A stretch of 7,193 nt of DNA from Rhodospirillales bacterium. Its GTDB lineage: Bacteria; Pseudomonadota; Gammaproteobacteria; Steroidobacterales; Rariloculaceae. The DNA lies in the NCBI GenBank assembly GCA_024640665.1, contig JAHEEO010000158.1, positions 1 to 7,193 on the forward strand, given 5' to 3'. Shown here piece by piece: positions 7,076 through 7,193 of this stretch; within the stretch, counting starts at the first letter, position 1, and each line of letters begins with the position of its first letter. Both the position numbers and the translations under genes were made by a program. Below the pieces are notes generated by a model. The model worked only from the letters and a program-made list of their open reading frames with translations. It ran no database searches and was not told the origin of the DNA.

Positions 7076-7193
7076 TTACGGCTCATTGGTTCGGTCGGTA
7101 TCCACAGCGAACGCGAACAACGCCGCGCCTGATGGGATAAGTACAAATTGGCGCCCGCCGAGCGCATAGGTCATTGCAGCCGTTCCCCATATT
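7076..7193 (-). CDS. C-terminal end of a probable PQQ-dependent dehydrogenase (partial)
   Basis: The last 38 codons and TAA stop (7078-7076) of a minus-strand gene that enters from the right edge. The visible peptide begins WGTAAMTYALGGRQFVLIPSG and continues with AALFAFAV. This matches the final segment of PQQ-dependent quinoprotein dehydrogenases, where a glycine-rich turn is followed by P-M-T-Y, G-x-Q-Y/F-V, a glycine-rich loop and a closing AFAL/AYAL strand that completes the beta-propeller. Such enzymes oxidise alcohols or sugars in the periplasm and pass electrons to quinone or cytochrome c. Here the proline of P-M-T-Y is replaced by alanine. The gene converges on the ankyrin gene with 24 bases between the two stops, and no hairpin terminator is evident between them. 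The assignment rests on a short tail, so another beta-propeller protein is possible. Confidence 0.6.
   Translation of the reverse strand, partial: IWGTAAMTYALGGRQFVLIPSGAALFAFAVDTDRTNEP

Overview
The window looks like chromosomal DNA of a Gram-negative bacterium of moderately high GC, most likely a gammaproteobacterium of the marine or soil lineages that carry many DUF1592/DUF1552, DUF6152 and PQQ-dehydrogenase genes. Acidobacteria carry similar cassettes, so the assignment is an inference. The evidence is a lipoprotein signal and a Tat signal implying an outer membrane and periplasm, a TrxC-type thioredoxin with a zinc ribbon, and a YjdJ-type small acetyltransferase.

Left part (1-1397, minus strand). 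Reading in the direction of transcription there is trxC (zinc-ribbon thioredoxin 2), then a small GNAT-fold acetyltransferase of the YjdJ/NATD1 type, then a secreted DUF6152 protein, then what appears to be the first 16 codons of another gene running off the left edge. The GNAT and DUF6152 genes are separated from their upstream neighbours by 120 and 76 bases, so they may be read through from trxC or have weak promoters of their own. The last gene begins only 18 bases after the DUF6152 stop.

Middle (1398-1723). A 326-base divergent intergenic region lies between trxC and the large plus-strand operon. It holds a plausible sigma70-like promoter for trxC. No convincing promoter for the plus-strand operon is visible by eye.

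Right part (1724-7051, plus strand). Three long genes form one tight, overlapping operon: a diheme-motif lipoprotein with DUF1587-DUF1595-DUF1592-DUF1588-DUF1585 architecture, a Tat-exported DUF1552 protein (ATGA start/stop overlap), and a Sec-exported ankyrin-repeat protein (8-base overlap). All three are predicted to leave the cytoplasm, each by a different signal: lipoprotein/SPase II, Tat, and Sec/SPase I. The arrangement suggests a periplasmic or outer-membrane complex of unknown function. The two c-type heme motifs point to electron transfer, the His/Asp clusters of the DUF1552 protein suggest a metal site, and the ankyrin protein may act as a scaffold or chaperone.

Right edge (7076-7193, minus strand). 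The last 38 codons of a convergent gene are visible. They resemble the C-terminal blade of PQQ-dependent dehydrogenases, enzymes that donate electrons to c-type cytochromes. A functional link to the operon is possible but not shown by the sequence. No tRNA, rRNA, CRISPR array, insertion sequence or convincing rho-independent terminator was seen.
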